Positions 1 through 8,107 of a DNA stretch of 64,000 bases are shown piece by piece; the first letter of the stretch is position 1, and every line of letters starts with the position of its first letter. The stretch is from Pseudomonas protegens CHA0. Lineage in GTDB: Bacteria; Pseudomonadota; Gammaproteobacteria; Pseudomonadales; Pseudomonadaceae. The stretch is taken from positions 2,109,001 through 2,173,000 of the forward strand of contig NC_021237.1 of NCBI RefSeq assembly GCF_000397205.1, given 5' to 3'. A program made the position numbers and the translations under genes. The notes beneath the pieces are model-generated. The model saw only the letters and a list, made by a program, of their open reading frames with translations. It did not search any database and was not told where the DNA came from.

Positions 1-1119
1 GCCATCGATCAACTGGCTGCTGCGCATGTCCTGGCCCCAGGCGGCGATGCCCAGCGCGGTGGCGGCTTCGCGGTACAGCTCCAGCTGCTGCACGTGGCGA
101 GCGACGCCCAGGTAATCCGGGTCTTCCCGCAGCAGGCCCCAGCGGCGGAACTGGGTCATGAACCACATGCCGTCGGACAGGTAGGGCAGGTTGACGGCGC
201 CATGATGGTGAAAACGCAGGGCGTGGGGGTCCTGCCAGCGATTGCCCAGGCCGTCGGCGTAATCCCCCAGCAGCCGCGGCTCGATGCAGTCCAGCGGTGC
301 ATTCAGGTAATCGGCAGCGCTCAGCAACTGGGCGGTGCTGCGGCGGTTTTCCGGGCTTTGCTCGATAAAGCGGCTGGCTTCGAGAATCGCCATCACCAGG
401 ACCCGGGCGGTGTTCGGGTATTGCTCGACGAAGGCGCGGGTGCAGCCGAGGACTTTTTCCGGGTGATCCGGCCAGATCGCCTGGCTGGTGGCCAGGGTGA
501 AACCCTGATCCTGCTGCACTGCACTGGCGCTCCAGGGTTCGCCGACGCAGAACCCATCGATGCGCCCGGCCTGCAGATGAGCCACCATCTGCGGTGGCGG
601 CACCACTACGCTGTCGACATCCTGCAGCGGGTGGATACCCTGGCTGGCCAGCCAGTAGTACAGCCACATGGCGTGGGTACCGGTGGGGAAGGTCTGGGCG
701 AAGGTCAGTCGTGCCCGGCTTTGGTGCACATGGCGGTCCAATGTCTCAGGGCTGGTCACCTTGAGGTTCTGCAGCTCCCGGGATAGGTTGATGCTCTGGC
801 CATTCTGGTTCAGACCCATGAGCACTGCCATGTCGCAGGGGTTGGTGCCGCCGATACCCAGGTGTACCGCGTAGATCAGTCCATACAGGCTGTGGGCGGC
901 GTCCAGTTCGCCGCTCACCAGCTTGTCCCGCAGCCCGGCCCAGGAGCTCTGGCGCTTTAGGTTCAGAGTCAGCCCGTAGGGCTGGGCAAAGCCCTGGGTG
1001 GCGGCGACCACCACTGAGGCGCAATCGGTCAGGGCCATGAAGCCCAGGTCGATGGCGGACTTTTCCGGGGCATCACTGCCGTTGACCCAGGCCAGCGGGG
1101 TGTTGGGGAGATCGGTCAT
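1..1119 (-). CDS. nasS: NasS-like nitrate/nitrite-binding sensor (partial, C-terminus outside window)
   Basis: Open from a start at 1117-1119 to the window edge (373 codons, no stop), so the 3' end is missing. The protein resembles the NrtA/CmpA/NasS family of nitrate-binding proteins: an early DLGFMALTDCA segment, then GELDAAHSLYGLIYA and a region around DGFCVGEPW typical of this periplasmic-binding fold. It begins MTDLPNTPLAWV with no signal peptide, which argues for the cytoplasmic sensor NasS rather than an exported transporter subunit. In other pseudomonads nasS lies next to pyrD and is followed by nasT (ANTAR antiterminator) and nasA; that would be just outside the window. Family assignment is confident, the NasS versus NrtA choice moderately so. 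Confidence 0.78.
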   Translation of the reverse strand, partial: MTDLPNTPLAWVNGSDAPEKSAIDLGFMALTDCASVVVAATQGFAQPYGLTLNLKRQSSWAGLRDKLVSGELDAAHSLYGLIYAVHLGIGGTNPCDMAVLMGLNQNGQSINLSRELQNLKVTSPETLDRHVHQSRARLTFAQTFPTGTHAMWLYYWLASQGIHPLQDVDSVVVPPPQMVAHLQAGRIDGFCVGEPWSASAVQQDQGFTLATSQAIWPDHPEKVLGCTRAFVEQYPNTARVLVMAILEASRFIEQSPENRRSTAQLLSAADYLNAPLDCIEPRLLGDYADGLGNRWQDPHALRFHHHGAVNLPYLSDGMWFMTQFRRWGLLREDPDYLGVARHVQQLELYREAATALGIAAWGQDMRSSQLIDG

Positions 1120-1136
1120 GACGTGGCACCTTGCAT

Positions 1137-1187
1137 AAAAAAGCGTCGTACCCGCCGACCGGGTGAGGCCGGGGCGGGTGACGACGC
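1137..1187 (-). terminator. Leader terminator between promoter and start of the nasS-like gene
   Basis: On the minus strand a 14-bp stem (arms 1143-1156 and 1173-1187, one bulged base at 1180) is followed directly by six T residues (1142-1137). It lies only about 17 nt before the nasS start codon, so it would act as an attenuator inside the transcript leader rather than as an end-of-operon terminator. Premature termination relieved by an ANTAR protein such as NasT is the known logic for nitrate-assimilation leaders; its use here is inference. Confidence 0.7.
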
Positions 1188-1198
1188 CATTGTCCTGG

Positions 1199-1224
1199 GA
1201 CCTCAGCCGCCCTTGGCCGAGGTC
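1199..1224 (-). promoter_or_regulatory. Leader hairpin with AAGGGC hexaloop (possible ANTAR/NasT target)
   Basis: On the minus strand arms 1224-1215 and 1208-1199 form a 10-bp stem (one G-T pair) closing the six-base loop AAGGGC. ANTAR antiterminator targets are described as hairpins with hexanucleotide loops carrying A at position 1 and G at position 4, which this loop satisfies. Known targets have two such hairpins; I find only one convincing copy in the likely transcript, so the match is partial. The hairpin ends 11 nt upstream of the leader terminator. Confidence 0.45.
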
Positions 1225-1240
1225 TGCATGCACATGAGAG

Positions 1241-1256
1241 TGCAAGGCATATGCCA
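1241..1256 (-). promoter_or_regulatory. Candidate sigma-54 (-24/-12) promoter for the nasS-like gene
   Basis: The minus strand reads TGGCATATGCCTTGCA, a close match to the sigma-54 consensus TGGCAC-N5-TTGCA with the required GG-N10-GC spacing. A start about 12 nt after the GC would give a transcript beginning just before the hexaloop hairpin at 1199-1224. Sigma-54 control fits nitrogen assimilation. No clear NtrC site was recognised upstream. Confidence 0.55.
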
Positions 1257-1306
1257 GCCCGGCGGGGATTTCACTTCGCGCCTCGCCTGCAAGCCCCGGG
1301 GCCGGC

Positions 1307-1312
1307 TATAAT
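1307..1312 (+). promoter_or_regulatory. -10 element of the pyrD promoter
   Basis: A perfect TATAAT lies 40 nt before the pyrD start codon. The -35 region around 1283-1289 is a poor match. The site lies within the same 230-bp divergent gap as the nasS control region. Confidence 0.5.
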
Positions 1313-1351
1313 CGGCGCCCTATTTCGCCGCCAACCGAGTTCATCCCGCCC

Positions 1352-2371
1352 ATGTATACCCTGGCCCGCCAGCTGTTGTTCAAACTCTCCCCGGAAACCT
1401 CCCACGATCTGTCCCTGGACCTGATCGGCGCGGGCGGGCGTTTGGGCCTTAACGGGCTGTTGTGCAAGGCCCCGGCGCAGATGCCGGTCAAGGTCATGGG
1501 CCTGGAGTTTGCGAACCCGGTAGGGCTGGCTGCGGGCCTGGACAAGAACGGCGCAGCCATCGACGGCTTCGCCCAATTGGGGTTTGGTTTTGTCGAGATC
1601 GGCACCGTCACCCCACGCCCGCAACCGGGCAACCCCAAGCCGCGGATCTTCCGCCTGCCCCAGGCCGAGGCCATCATCAACCGCATGGGCTTCAACAACC
1701 TGGGGGTCGACAACCTGCTGGCACGGGTCGCGGCCTCGCAATACAAAGGCGTGCTGGGGATCAATATCGGCAAGAACTTCGACACCCCGGTGGAGAGGGC
1801 GGTGGATGATTACCTGATCTGCCTGGACAAGGTCTATGCCCACGCCAGCTATGTCACGGTCAACGTCAGCTCGCCCAATACCCCGGGCCTGCGCAGCCTG
1901 CAATTTGGCGAGTCGCTCAAGCAACTGCTGGCGGCCTTGAGCCAGCGCCAACAGGAACTGGCTGCGATCCACGGCAAGCGTGTACCGCTGGCCATCAAGA
2001 TCGCTCCGGACATGAGCGACGAGGAAACCGTGGAAGTGGCCCGCGCTCTGCTTGAAACCGGCATGGATGCAGTGATCGCCACCAACACCACTTTGAGCCG
2101 TGAAGGTGTCGAAGGCCTGGAGCACGGCGCCGAGGCCGGCGGCCTGTCCGGCGCACCGGTACGGGAAAAGAGCACCCACACGGTCAAGGTACTGGCTGCT
2201 GAACTGGCCGGCCGTTTGCCGATCATCGCCGTGGGCGGCATCACCGAAGGCAAGCACGCGGCTGAGAAGATCGCTGCGGGCGCCAGCCTGGTGCAGCTGT
2301 ATTCGGGGTTCATCTACAAGGGGCCGGCGCTGATTCGCGAGTCGGTGGATGCCATCGCGGCCATGGGCTGA
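1352..2371 (+). CDS. pyrD: Dihydroorotate dehydrogenase, class 2 (quinone-linked)
   Basis: Oxidises dihydroorotate to orotate in pyrimidine synthesis, passing electrons through FMN to the quinone pool at the inner membrane. The 339 residues match the class 2 length, with an N-terminal helical membrane-association segment ([16 protein letters not shown]) and the FMN barrel. Visible motifs include [17 protein letters not shown], the [12 protein letters not shown] loop carrying the catalytic serine, KIAPD, NTT, GGLSG and the C-terminal SGFIYKGP phosphate-binding part. It is transcribed divergently from the nasS-like gene and convergently with rmf. Confidence 0.97.
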   Translation: MYTLARQLLFKLSPETSHDLSLDLIGAGGRLGLNGLLCKAPAQMPVKVMGLEFANPVGLAAGLDKNGAAIDGFAQLGFGFVEIGTVTPRPQPGNPKPRIFRLPQAEAIINRMGFNNLGVDNLLARVAASQYKGVLGINIGKNFDTPVERAVDDYLICLDKVYAHASYVTVNVSSPNTPGLRSLQFGESLKQLLAALSQRQQELAAIHGKRVPLAIKIAPDMSDEETVEVARALLETGMDAVIATNTTLSREGVEGLEHGAEAGGLSGAPVREKSTHTVKVLAAELAGRLPIIAVGGITEGKHAAEKIAAGASLVQLYSGFIYKGPALIRESVDAIAAMG

Positions 2372-2394
2372 GAGGGAAGGACAGCACGCGGGCA

Positions 2395-2420
2395 TAAAAA
2401 AGGGCTCCTCGAAGGAGCCC
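2395..2420 (-). terminator. Rho-independent terminator of rmf
   Basis: Eight-bp stem GGGCTCCT/AGGAGCCC (2402-2409, 2413-2420) with a three-base loop. On the minus strand it is followed by seven T residues (2401-2395). It lies between the convergent pyrD and rmf genes. Confidence 0.85.
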
Positions 2421-2504
2421 CTGGGCCGAAGCCCGCCGCCCGGATGGGGCGTGCGTGGTTAAGTCGTCATCTATTCAAGTTTTAGGTGTCGGAATGTGCC
2501 CTGA

Positions 2505-2720
2505 TCAGCCGACAGCGCGAAGTTCGTTGAGTCTGTGAATGCCCGCAGTGCCTGTCATACCGTCCCAGTTGTCGCCGCGTCCTTCTCGCCAGCCGTTAAT
2601 CCAGGCTTGGCGTACCGACGGTAGAGTAAATGGGCAAAGCTCACGGGACTTGCCATTAACGCCATACTGATATCCGCGTAAAAACGCTTTTTCCAACGGA
2701 TCACGCTTTAGTCTTCTCAT
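2505..2720 (-). CDS. rmf: Ribosome modulation factor
   Basis: A 71-residue basic protein beginning MRRLKRDPLEKAFLRGYQYG, which is the RMF signature, followed by RELCPFTLPSVRQAWINGWREGR. RMF binds 30S subunits and drives dimerisation into hibernating 100S ribosomes in stationary phase. It is slightly longer than the E. coli protein. An AGGG sequence in GAGGGAAACACCCT lies just before the ATG, and a short hairpin (around 2760-2777) sits about 40 nt upstream in the likely 5' leader. Confidence 0.96.
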   Translation of the reverse strand: MRRLKRDPLEKAFLRGYQYGVNGKSRELCPFTLPSVRQAWINGWREGRGDNWDGMTGTAGIHRLNELRAVG

Positions 2721-3264
2721 AGGGTGTTTCCCTCACTTGTTGACTGCTTTATGTCCCGTCGACCTTCGTTGAGGTCGGGCAGATTGCTTCTGCCGTTGGT
2801 GCTCGCTGCCGGCGTCGCGAGCCTTGATGTTGACGCTGTTGCGGCGCCAACCTGTGTTGAGTTCTAACCAATAGGTCACAGCAAGTGAATGATCGTTTTG
2901 TCATAAGGACGTAACGATAATGCTGTCCAGGCCATAAGCCTGGGGCGGTTTTGTATCGTGCCTGTCACGCAAAGCCCCCTGTGATCAGCCTCTCACTAGA
3001 TGATGAGGTTAATGCTTTAGTGAGAATGTCGAACGGTTGCACTCAACTACTATTCGACGAAGGGTCGACTTATGTCATTTTGTTGCCCTGACTTTTTATC
3101 TGTCCCGGCCTCTAAGCTCTTTTGCCCTGCAAGAAAGCCAGCCTGCCGGGGTGGGACGGCGCAGTTTCGCGCCACACGAGCGCTCTTGAAGAAAAGCGCT
3201 TGATTGAAAACCGAACGGGCGATGCGTTGCCCGTTCACTTATTGCTAAAGGCCCTGGTATTCCC
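2721..3264. other. 544-bp gap between rmf and rlmKL
   Basis: Divergent control region of rmf and rlmKL. No convincing gene: short open frames on both strands lack ribosome sites and resemble nothing known. Structures seen: the rmf leader hairpin at 2760-2777, an inverted repeat CTCACTA/TAGTGAG (2992-2998, 3018-3024), and a perfect 8-bp inverted repeat GAACGGGC/GCCCGTTC (3213-3220, 3229-3236) that ends 28 bp before rlmKL, without a T tract. Confidence 0.6.
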
Positions 3265-5529
3265 ATGTCGGATCGTTACGAAATCTTCCTCACCTGTCCC
3301 AAAGGCCTTGAAGGCCTGCTGATCGAGGAAGCCGTCGGGCTTGGCCTTGAGCAAGCGCGTGAGCACACTTCTGCCGTGCGCGGCATGGCCGACATGGAGA
3401 CAGCCTATCGCCTGTGCTTGTGGTCGCGCCTGGCCAACCGGGTGCTGCTGGTGCTCAAGCGCTTCCCGATGAAGGACGCCGAGGATCTCTACCACGGCGT
3501 GCTGGATGTCGACTGGCAGGACCACATGCTGGCCGACGGCACCCTGGCCGTGGAGTTCAGCGGCCATGGCTCGGGCATCGACAACACCCACTTCGGCGCC
3601 CTGAAGGTCAAGGACGCCATTGTCGACAAGCTGCGCACTCCGACCGGCGAGCGCCCTTCGGTGGACAAGCTCAACCCCGACCTGCGCATCCACCTGCGCC
3701 TGGACCGCGGCGAAGCCATCCTCTCCCTGGACCTCTCCGGCCACAGCCTGCACCAGCGCGGCTACCGCCTGCAGCAAGGCGCCGCGCCGCTCAAGGAAAA
3801 CCTGGCGGCGGCGATCCTGATCCGTTCCGGCTGGCCGCGCATCGCTGCCGAAGGCGGCGCCCTGGCCGACCCGATGTGTGGCGTGGGTACCTTCCTGGTG
3901 GAGGCGGCGATGATCGCCGCCGACATCGCCCCCAATCTCAAGCGTGAACAATGGGGCTTCACTGCCTGGCTCGGCCACGTGCCGGCGCTGTGGCGCAAGC
4001 TGCACGACGAAGCGCTGGCCCGGGCCCAGGCCGGCCTTGCCAAGCCACCACTGTGGATCCGCGGCTACGAAGCCGATCCGCGTCTGATCCAGCCCGGCCG
4101 CAACAACGTAGAGCGCGCCGGCCTGAGCGAGTGGATCAAGATCTACCAGGGCGAAGTGGGCACCTTCGAGCCGCGCCCGGACCAGAACCAGAAAGGCCTG
4201 GTGATCTGCAACCCACCCTACGGCGAGCGCCTGGGTGACGAAGCCAGCCTGCTGTACCTCTACCAGAACCTCGGCGAGCGCCTGCGCCAGGCCTGCCTGA
4301 ACTGGGAAGCGGCGGTGTTCACCGGCGCCCCGGACCTGGGCAAGCGCATGGGCATCCGCAGCCACAAACAGTACTCGTTCTGGAACGGCGCCTTGCCCTG
4401 CAAGCTGCTGCTGATCAAGGTCCTGCCGGATCAGTTCGTCACCGGCGAGCGCCGCACCGCCGAGCAGCGCCAGGTGGAACGCGAGCAGGCCCAGGCCGCC
4501 GCGGACGAAGTACCCGTGCGCCAGTACAACAAGAATGGCAACCCGATCAAGCCGGCCCCGGCTCCTGCTCCCGTGGTCGAACAGGCGCGCCTGAGCGAGG
4601 GCGGGCAGATGTTCGCCAACCGCCTGCAAAAGAACCTCAAGCAACTGGGCAAGTGGGCCAAGCGCGAGGGCATCGAGTGCTACCGTGTCTACGATGCCGA
4701 CATGCCGGAATACTCCCTGGCCATCGACCTCTACCAGGATTGGGTGCACGTGCAGGAATACGCGGCGCCCAAATCGGTGGACCCAGAAAAGGCCCAGGCA
4801 CGTCTGTTCGATGCCCTGGCGGCGATTCCCCAGGCGTTGAATGTCGACAAGAGCCGGGTGGTGATCAAGCGTCGCGAGCGCCAGAGCGGCACCAAGCAGT
4901 ACGAGCGCCAGAGTGCCCAGGGCCAGTTCACCGAAGTTCGTGAAGGCGGGATCAAGCTACTGGTGAACCTTACCGACTACCTGGATACCGGGCTGTTTCT
5001 CGATCACCGGCCGATGCGCATGCGTATTCAGCAAGAGGCGGCGGGCAAGCGTTTCCTCAACCTGTTCTGCTACACCGCCACCGCCAGTGTGCACGCGGCC
5101 AAGGGCGGCGCGCGCAGCACCACCAGCGTCGACCTGTCGAAAACCTATCTGGACTGGGCACGCCGCAATTTCTCGCTCAACGGTTTCTCCGACAAGAACC
5201 GCCTGGAGCAGGGCGATGTGATGGCCTGGCTGGACAGCTGCCGTGACGAGTTCGACTTGATCTTCATCGACCCGCCGACCTTCTCCAACTCCAAGCGCAT
5301 GGAAGGGGTGTTCGACGTGCAGCGTGACCAGGTGCAGTTGCTGGACCTGGCCATGGCACGCCTGGCGCCGGGGGGCGTGCTGTATTTCTCCAACAACTTC
5401 CGCAAGTTCCAGCTGGATGAAAACCTCGCCGCGCGCTACCAGATCGAGGAAATCACGGCGAAAACCATCGATCCGGATTTCGCCCGCAACGGCAAAATCC
5501 ACCGTGCCTGGAAAGTCACCGCACGCTGA
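3265..5529 (+). CDS. rlmL: Bifunctional 23S rRNA methyltransferase RlmKL (m2G2445 and m7G2069)
   Basis: A 754-residue fusion of two SAM-dependent methyltransferases that modify 23S rRNA. The N-terminal THUMP-like and RlmL part opens MSDRYEIFLTCPKGLEGLL and carries the catalytic NPPYGER motif at about residue 316. The C-terminal RlmK part contains LFCYTATASVHAAKGGA (SAM site) and DPPTFSNSKRM at about residue 669. Length agrees with E. coli RlmKL, which is also a fusion. The gene stands alone, with rmf diverging upstream. Confidence 0.95.
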   Translation: MSDRYEIFLTCPKGLEGLLIEEAVGLGLEQAREHTSAVRGMADMETAYRLCLWSRLANRVLLVLKRFPMKDAEDLYHGVLDVDWQDHMLADGTLAVEFSGHGSGIDNTHFGALKVKDAIVDKLRTPTGERPSVDKLNPDLRIHLRLDRGEAILSLDLSGHSLHQRGYRLQQGAAPLKENLAAAILIRSGWPRIAAEGGALADPMCGVGTFLVEAAMIAADIAPNLKREQWGFTAWLGHVPALWRKLHDEALARAQAGLAKPPLWIRGYEADPRLIQPGRNNVERAGLSEWIKIYQGEVGTFEPRPDQNQKGLVICNPPYGERLGDEASLLYLYQNLGERLRQACLNWEAAVFTGAPDLGKRMGIRSHKQYSFWNGALPCKLLLIKVLPDQFVTGERRTAEQRQVEREQAQAAADEVPVRQYNKNGNPIKPAPAPAPVVEQARLSEGGQMFANRLQKNLKQLGKWAKREGIECYRVYDADMPEYSLAIDLYQDWVHVQEYAAPKSVDPEKAQARLFDALAAIPQALNVDKSRVVIKRRERQSGTKQYERQSAQGQFTEVREGGIKLLVNLTDYLDTGLFLDHRPMRMRIQQEAAGKRFLNLFCYTATASVHAAKGGARSTTSVDLSKTYLDWARRNFSLNGFSDKNRLEQGDVMAWLDSCRDEFDLIFIDPPTFSNSKRMEGVFDVQRDQVQLLDLAMARLAPGGVLYFSNNFRKFQLDENLAARYQIEEITAKTIDPDFARNGKIHRAWKVTAR

Positions 5530-5542
5530 TGGCCGGATATGT

Positions 5543-5572
5543 CCCCGAGGCCTGTTTTTTCAGGTTTCGGGG
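5543..5572 (+). terminator. Possible terminator hairpin after rlmKL
   Basis: A 12-bp stem with two G-T pairs (5543-5554 and 5561-5572) encloses a TTTTTT loop. There is no T tract after the hairpin, so efficiency as an intrinsic terminator is uncertain. Confidence 0.4.
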
Positions 5573-5665
5573 GCTGTTTAGCGCTGGTCAAATTAGTGGC
5601 TAATAGCTATAACTCACACTTGGTCCGGATGATGCCCAAACTCGCTGGCGTGATGAGTTCTGCTT

Positions 5666-8065
5666 ATGCCTCTGCATGTTGTACGCCCGAAAATCCTGGG
5701 TTTCATAAGTGAAGAGGTATCTGCCTGGCTGGTGGCGGTGCTGGTCCTGGTTGCGGGCGGCATCCTCACCGGGCTCTTGGCGTGGTCCACCTACAGCCTG
5801 AACAAGCAGCAGGTGCGCCAGCGCTTCCAGTTGCTGGCCGGCGAACGCTACAGCCGCATCGAAGAACGCTTTCAAGACCAGGAACAACGCCTGGACGGCT
5901 TGCGGCGCTTCTTTGTCAATTCCGACCTGGTGACCCGCCAGGATTTCGATGGCTACGCCAAACCCTTGTTACGCCGCACCCAGGCCTATGCCTGGGCGCC
6001 TCTGGTGAGCCGCGCCCAGCGCCCGGGGTTCGAGCAGTCGATTCGCGATCAGGGGCTGCCGGGGTTTTCCATTTTGCAGTTGAATGCCACGGGCCAGATG
6101 GAGCCGGCCGGCGAGCACGATGACTACGCGCCGGTGCTGTACAGCCAGACCCAGAGCCCCCTGGGGTCGCCCCTGGGTTACGACCTCCTGGCTCAACCCC
6201 TGCGCCGAGCCACCCTGGAACGTGCTCGGGAACTCAATGGCCTGGCGGTCTCTCCGCCTTTGCAACTGGTGGCCGTGGACCAGGCCTATGCGCGAGGGGT
6301 GCTGTTGGCGGCGCCGGTCAGGCGCGCGCAGGATGCTTCCGGCCCCCAGGACCGGCCCTACGGCTATGTTCTGGCGATCATCAGCCTGCGGCAACTGGTG
6401 GCGGACGGCCTGCCGGTTCCTGCCAGCGATAACCTGTCGGTGCGGATTCTCGACCTGTCCACCGAGGGCCAGCACGAGGTGCTCTACGAGTCGAACAACC
6501 CGCCCATCAGCAGCAGCCTGACCGCCAGCCGCCTGCTGCGCCTGGCGGACCGGGACTATCAGGTGGACATCCGCCCCAGCGCGGCCTTCCTGCACGCCAA
6601 CCATTCAGCCCTGGGTAGCCTGGTGATTCTTGGCGGCATGCTCAGCCTGCTGCTCAGCGCCTTGCTCTACGTCCTGGTCAGCCAGCGTCAGCGGGCTCTG
6701 GCCCTGGTGGAGCAGCGCACCGAGGAGCTGCGTAGCAGCGAGCAGGCGTTGCGCGGCACCCACAGCCAGTTGCGCTGCGTGCTCAATGCCGCCACTCAGG
6801 TAGCGATCATTGCCACCGACCTGCGCGGAGTGATCAGCACTTTCAATGCCGGGGCCGAGCAGATGCTCGGCTACAGCAGCAGTGAGGCGGTGGGGCACCT
6901 GACCCTGGAAAGCCTGCATTTGCCCGAAGAATTGGAAAGCTGGGCCCAGAGCCTCACCCAGCGTTACGGCAAAGCCATCCCGGTGTCCCAGGCGATGTTG
7001 GTGGAAGAGGGCATGGCCGGCGGGCATGAGGCCCGGGAATGGACCCTGGTACGGCGTGACGGCAGCCATCTGCAAGTCAACATGCTGGCCACCCCGGTGC
7101 TCGACGACCAGGGGTTGTGGATCGGCCATCTGGCCATCTGCATCGATATCACCGAACGCAAGCGCGTGCATGAAGCCCTGGCCGCCCGTGACCGCTTGCT
7201 GCAGCGGCTCAGCGCCCACGTTCCCGGCGGGATCTATCAGTTCAAGCTGGACGCCGACGGGCATACCAGTTTTCCCTATGCCAGCGATGGCCTGCGCGAG
7301 ATCTACGAGATCGAGCCGCAACTGCTGCAGCAGGATGCCGAGGCGGCATTCGAGCGCATCCATCCTGAGGATGTGGAGCGGGTGCGTGAGTCGATCCGGG
7401 TTTCGGCGCAGCAGCTCAGTCCCTGGCGCGAGGAGTACCGGGTCTGCCTGCCGCAGCGGGGGGTGCGCTGGATGCGCGGTGCAGCGAGCCCGGAAAGCCT
7501 GCGGGGCGGCGGTGTGCTCTGGCACGGCTATATATCGGATATCTCCGATCTCAAGCGGGTCGAGGAGGAACTGCGGGCATTGTCGGTCACCGACTCCCTG
7601 ACCGGTATCCACAACCGACGCTATTTCCAGGAGCGGCTACAGGCCGAGATGCACCGCCTGGAGCGAGGTGGTGGCGTCATGGCGGTGATCATGCTGGACA
7701 TCGACCATTTCAAGCGGATCAACGATCAGTACGGTCACGGTGTGGGGGATCAGGTGCTGCGCGGGTTGTGCGAGCGCATCGGCCGGCGCCTGCGGCGCAT
7801 CGACGTCTTCTGCCGTCTGGGGGGAGAGGAGTTCATGGTCCTGTGCCCGGACACCAGCGGCCAGCAAGCGCTGATTCTGGCGCAGGAGCTGTGGCACGGT
7901 GTGCGCAGTTCGCCGATCGGGCCGGTGGAGAGTGTCACCGCCAGTTTCGGTATCGCCAGTTGGCGTGCGGGGGAGGGTGCAGATGAGCTGCTGCTGCGGG
8001 CCGACTCTGCGGTCTATGCCGCCAAGCAGGCGGGGCGGGACCGGGTCCTGATGGAACAGCCGTGA
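5666..8065 (+). CDS. Membrane CHASE-PAS-PAS-GGDEF diguanylate cyclase
   Basis: A 799-residue sensor that should make cyclic di-GMP. A membrane helix at about residues 18-45 precedes a periplasmic CHASE-type sensor (FQDQEQRLDGLRRFF, LRRTQAYAWAPLVSR), then a second helix at about 315-338 and a short coiled linker. A PAS domain spans roughly 365-490, a second PAS with PAC roughly 500-635, and the GGDEF domain fills the end. The active site is intact as GGEEF at 719-723, and the inhibitory I-site RxxD is present as RRID exactly five residues before it, so product inhibition is expected. The ligand is unknown. No strong ribosome site precedes the ATG. Confidence 0.9.
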   Translation: MPLHVVRPKILGFISEEVSAWLVAVLVLVAGGILTGLLAWSTYSLNKQQVRQRFQLLAGERYSRIEERFQDQEQRLDGLRRFFVNSDLVTRQDFDGYAKPLLRRTQAYAWAPLVSRAQRPGFEQSIRDQGLPGFSILQLNATGQMEPAGEHDDYAPVLYSQTQSPLGSPLGYDLLAQPLRRATLERARELNGLAVSPPLQLVAVDQAYARGVLLAAPVRRAQDASGPQDRPYGYVLAIISLRQLVADGLPVPASDNLSVRILDLSTEGQHEVLYESNNPPISSSLTASRLLRLADRDYQVDIRPSAAFLHANHSALGSLVILGGMLSLLLSALLYVLVSQRQRALALVEQRTEELRSSEQALRGTHSQLRCVLNAATQVAIIATDLRGVISTFNAGAEQMLGYSSSEAVGHLTLESLHLPEELESWAQSLTQRYGKAIPVSQAMLVEEGMAGGHEAREWTLVRRDGSHLQVNMLATPVLDDQGLWIGHLAICIDITERKRVHEALAARDRLLQRLSAHVPGGIYQFKLDADGHTSFPYASDGLREIYEIEPQLLQQDAEAAFERIHPEDVERVRESIRVSAQQLSPWREEYRVCLPQRGVRWMRGAASPESLRGGGVLWHGYISDISDLKRVEEELRALSVTDSLTGIHNRRYFQERLQAEMHRLERGGGVMAVIMLDIDHFKRINDQYGHGVGDQVLRGLCERIGRRLRRIDVFCRLGGEEFMVLCPDTSGQQALILAQELWHGVRSSPIGPVESVTASFGIASWRAGEGADELLLRADSAVYAAKQAGRDRVLMEQP

Positions 8066-8107
8066 ACACTGGCGGCGCGCAAGGCTTGCCGCCGCCAGCG
8101 TCGCTCC

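Noticed and set aside
1229..1244. A second small hairpin (TGCAC, loop TCTCAT, GTGCA) next to the hexaloop hairpin, as a possible second ANTAR stem.
   Set aside because: The loop lacks A1 and G4, and if the sigma-54 promoter is real this stretch is mostly not transcribed.
3235..4749. A 504-codon minus-strand frame inside rlmKL, and similar long mirror frames inside smc (23075-24631) and ligA (26551-28383).
   Set aside because: Same cause: antisense shadows of well-conserved genes, without ribosome sites or recognisable motifs.
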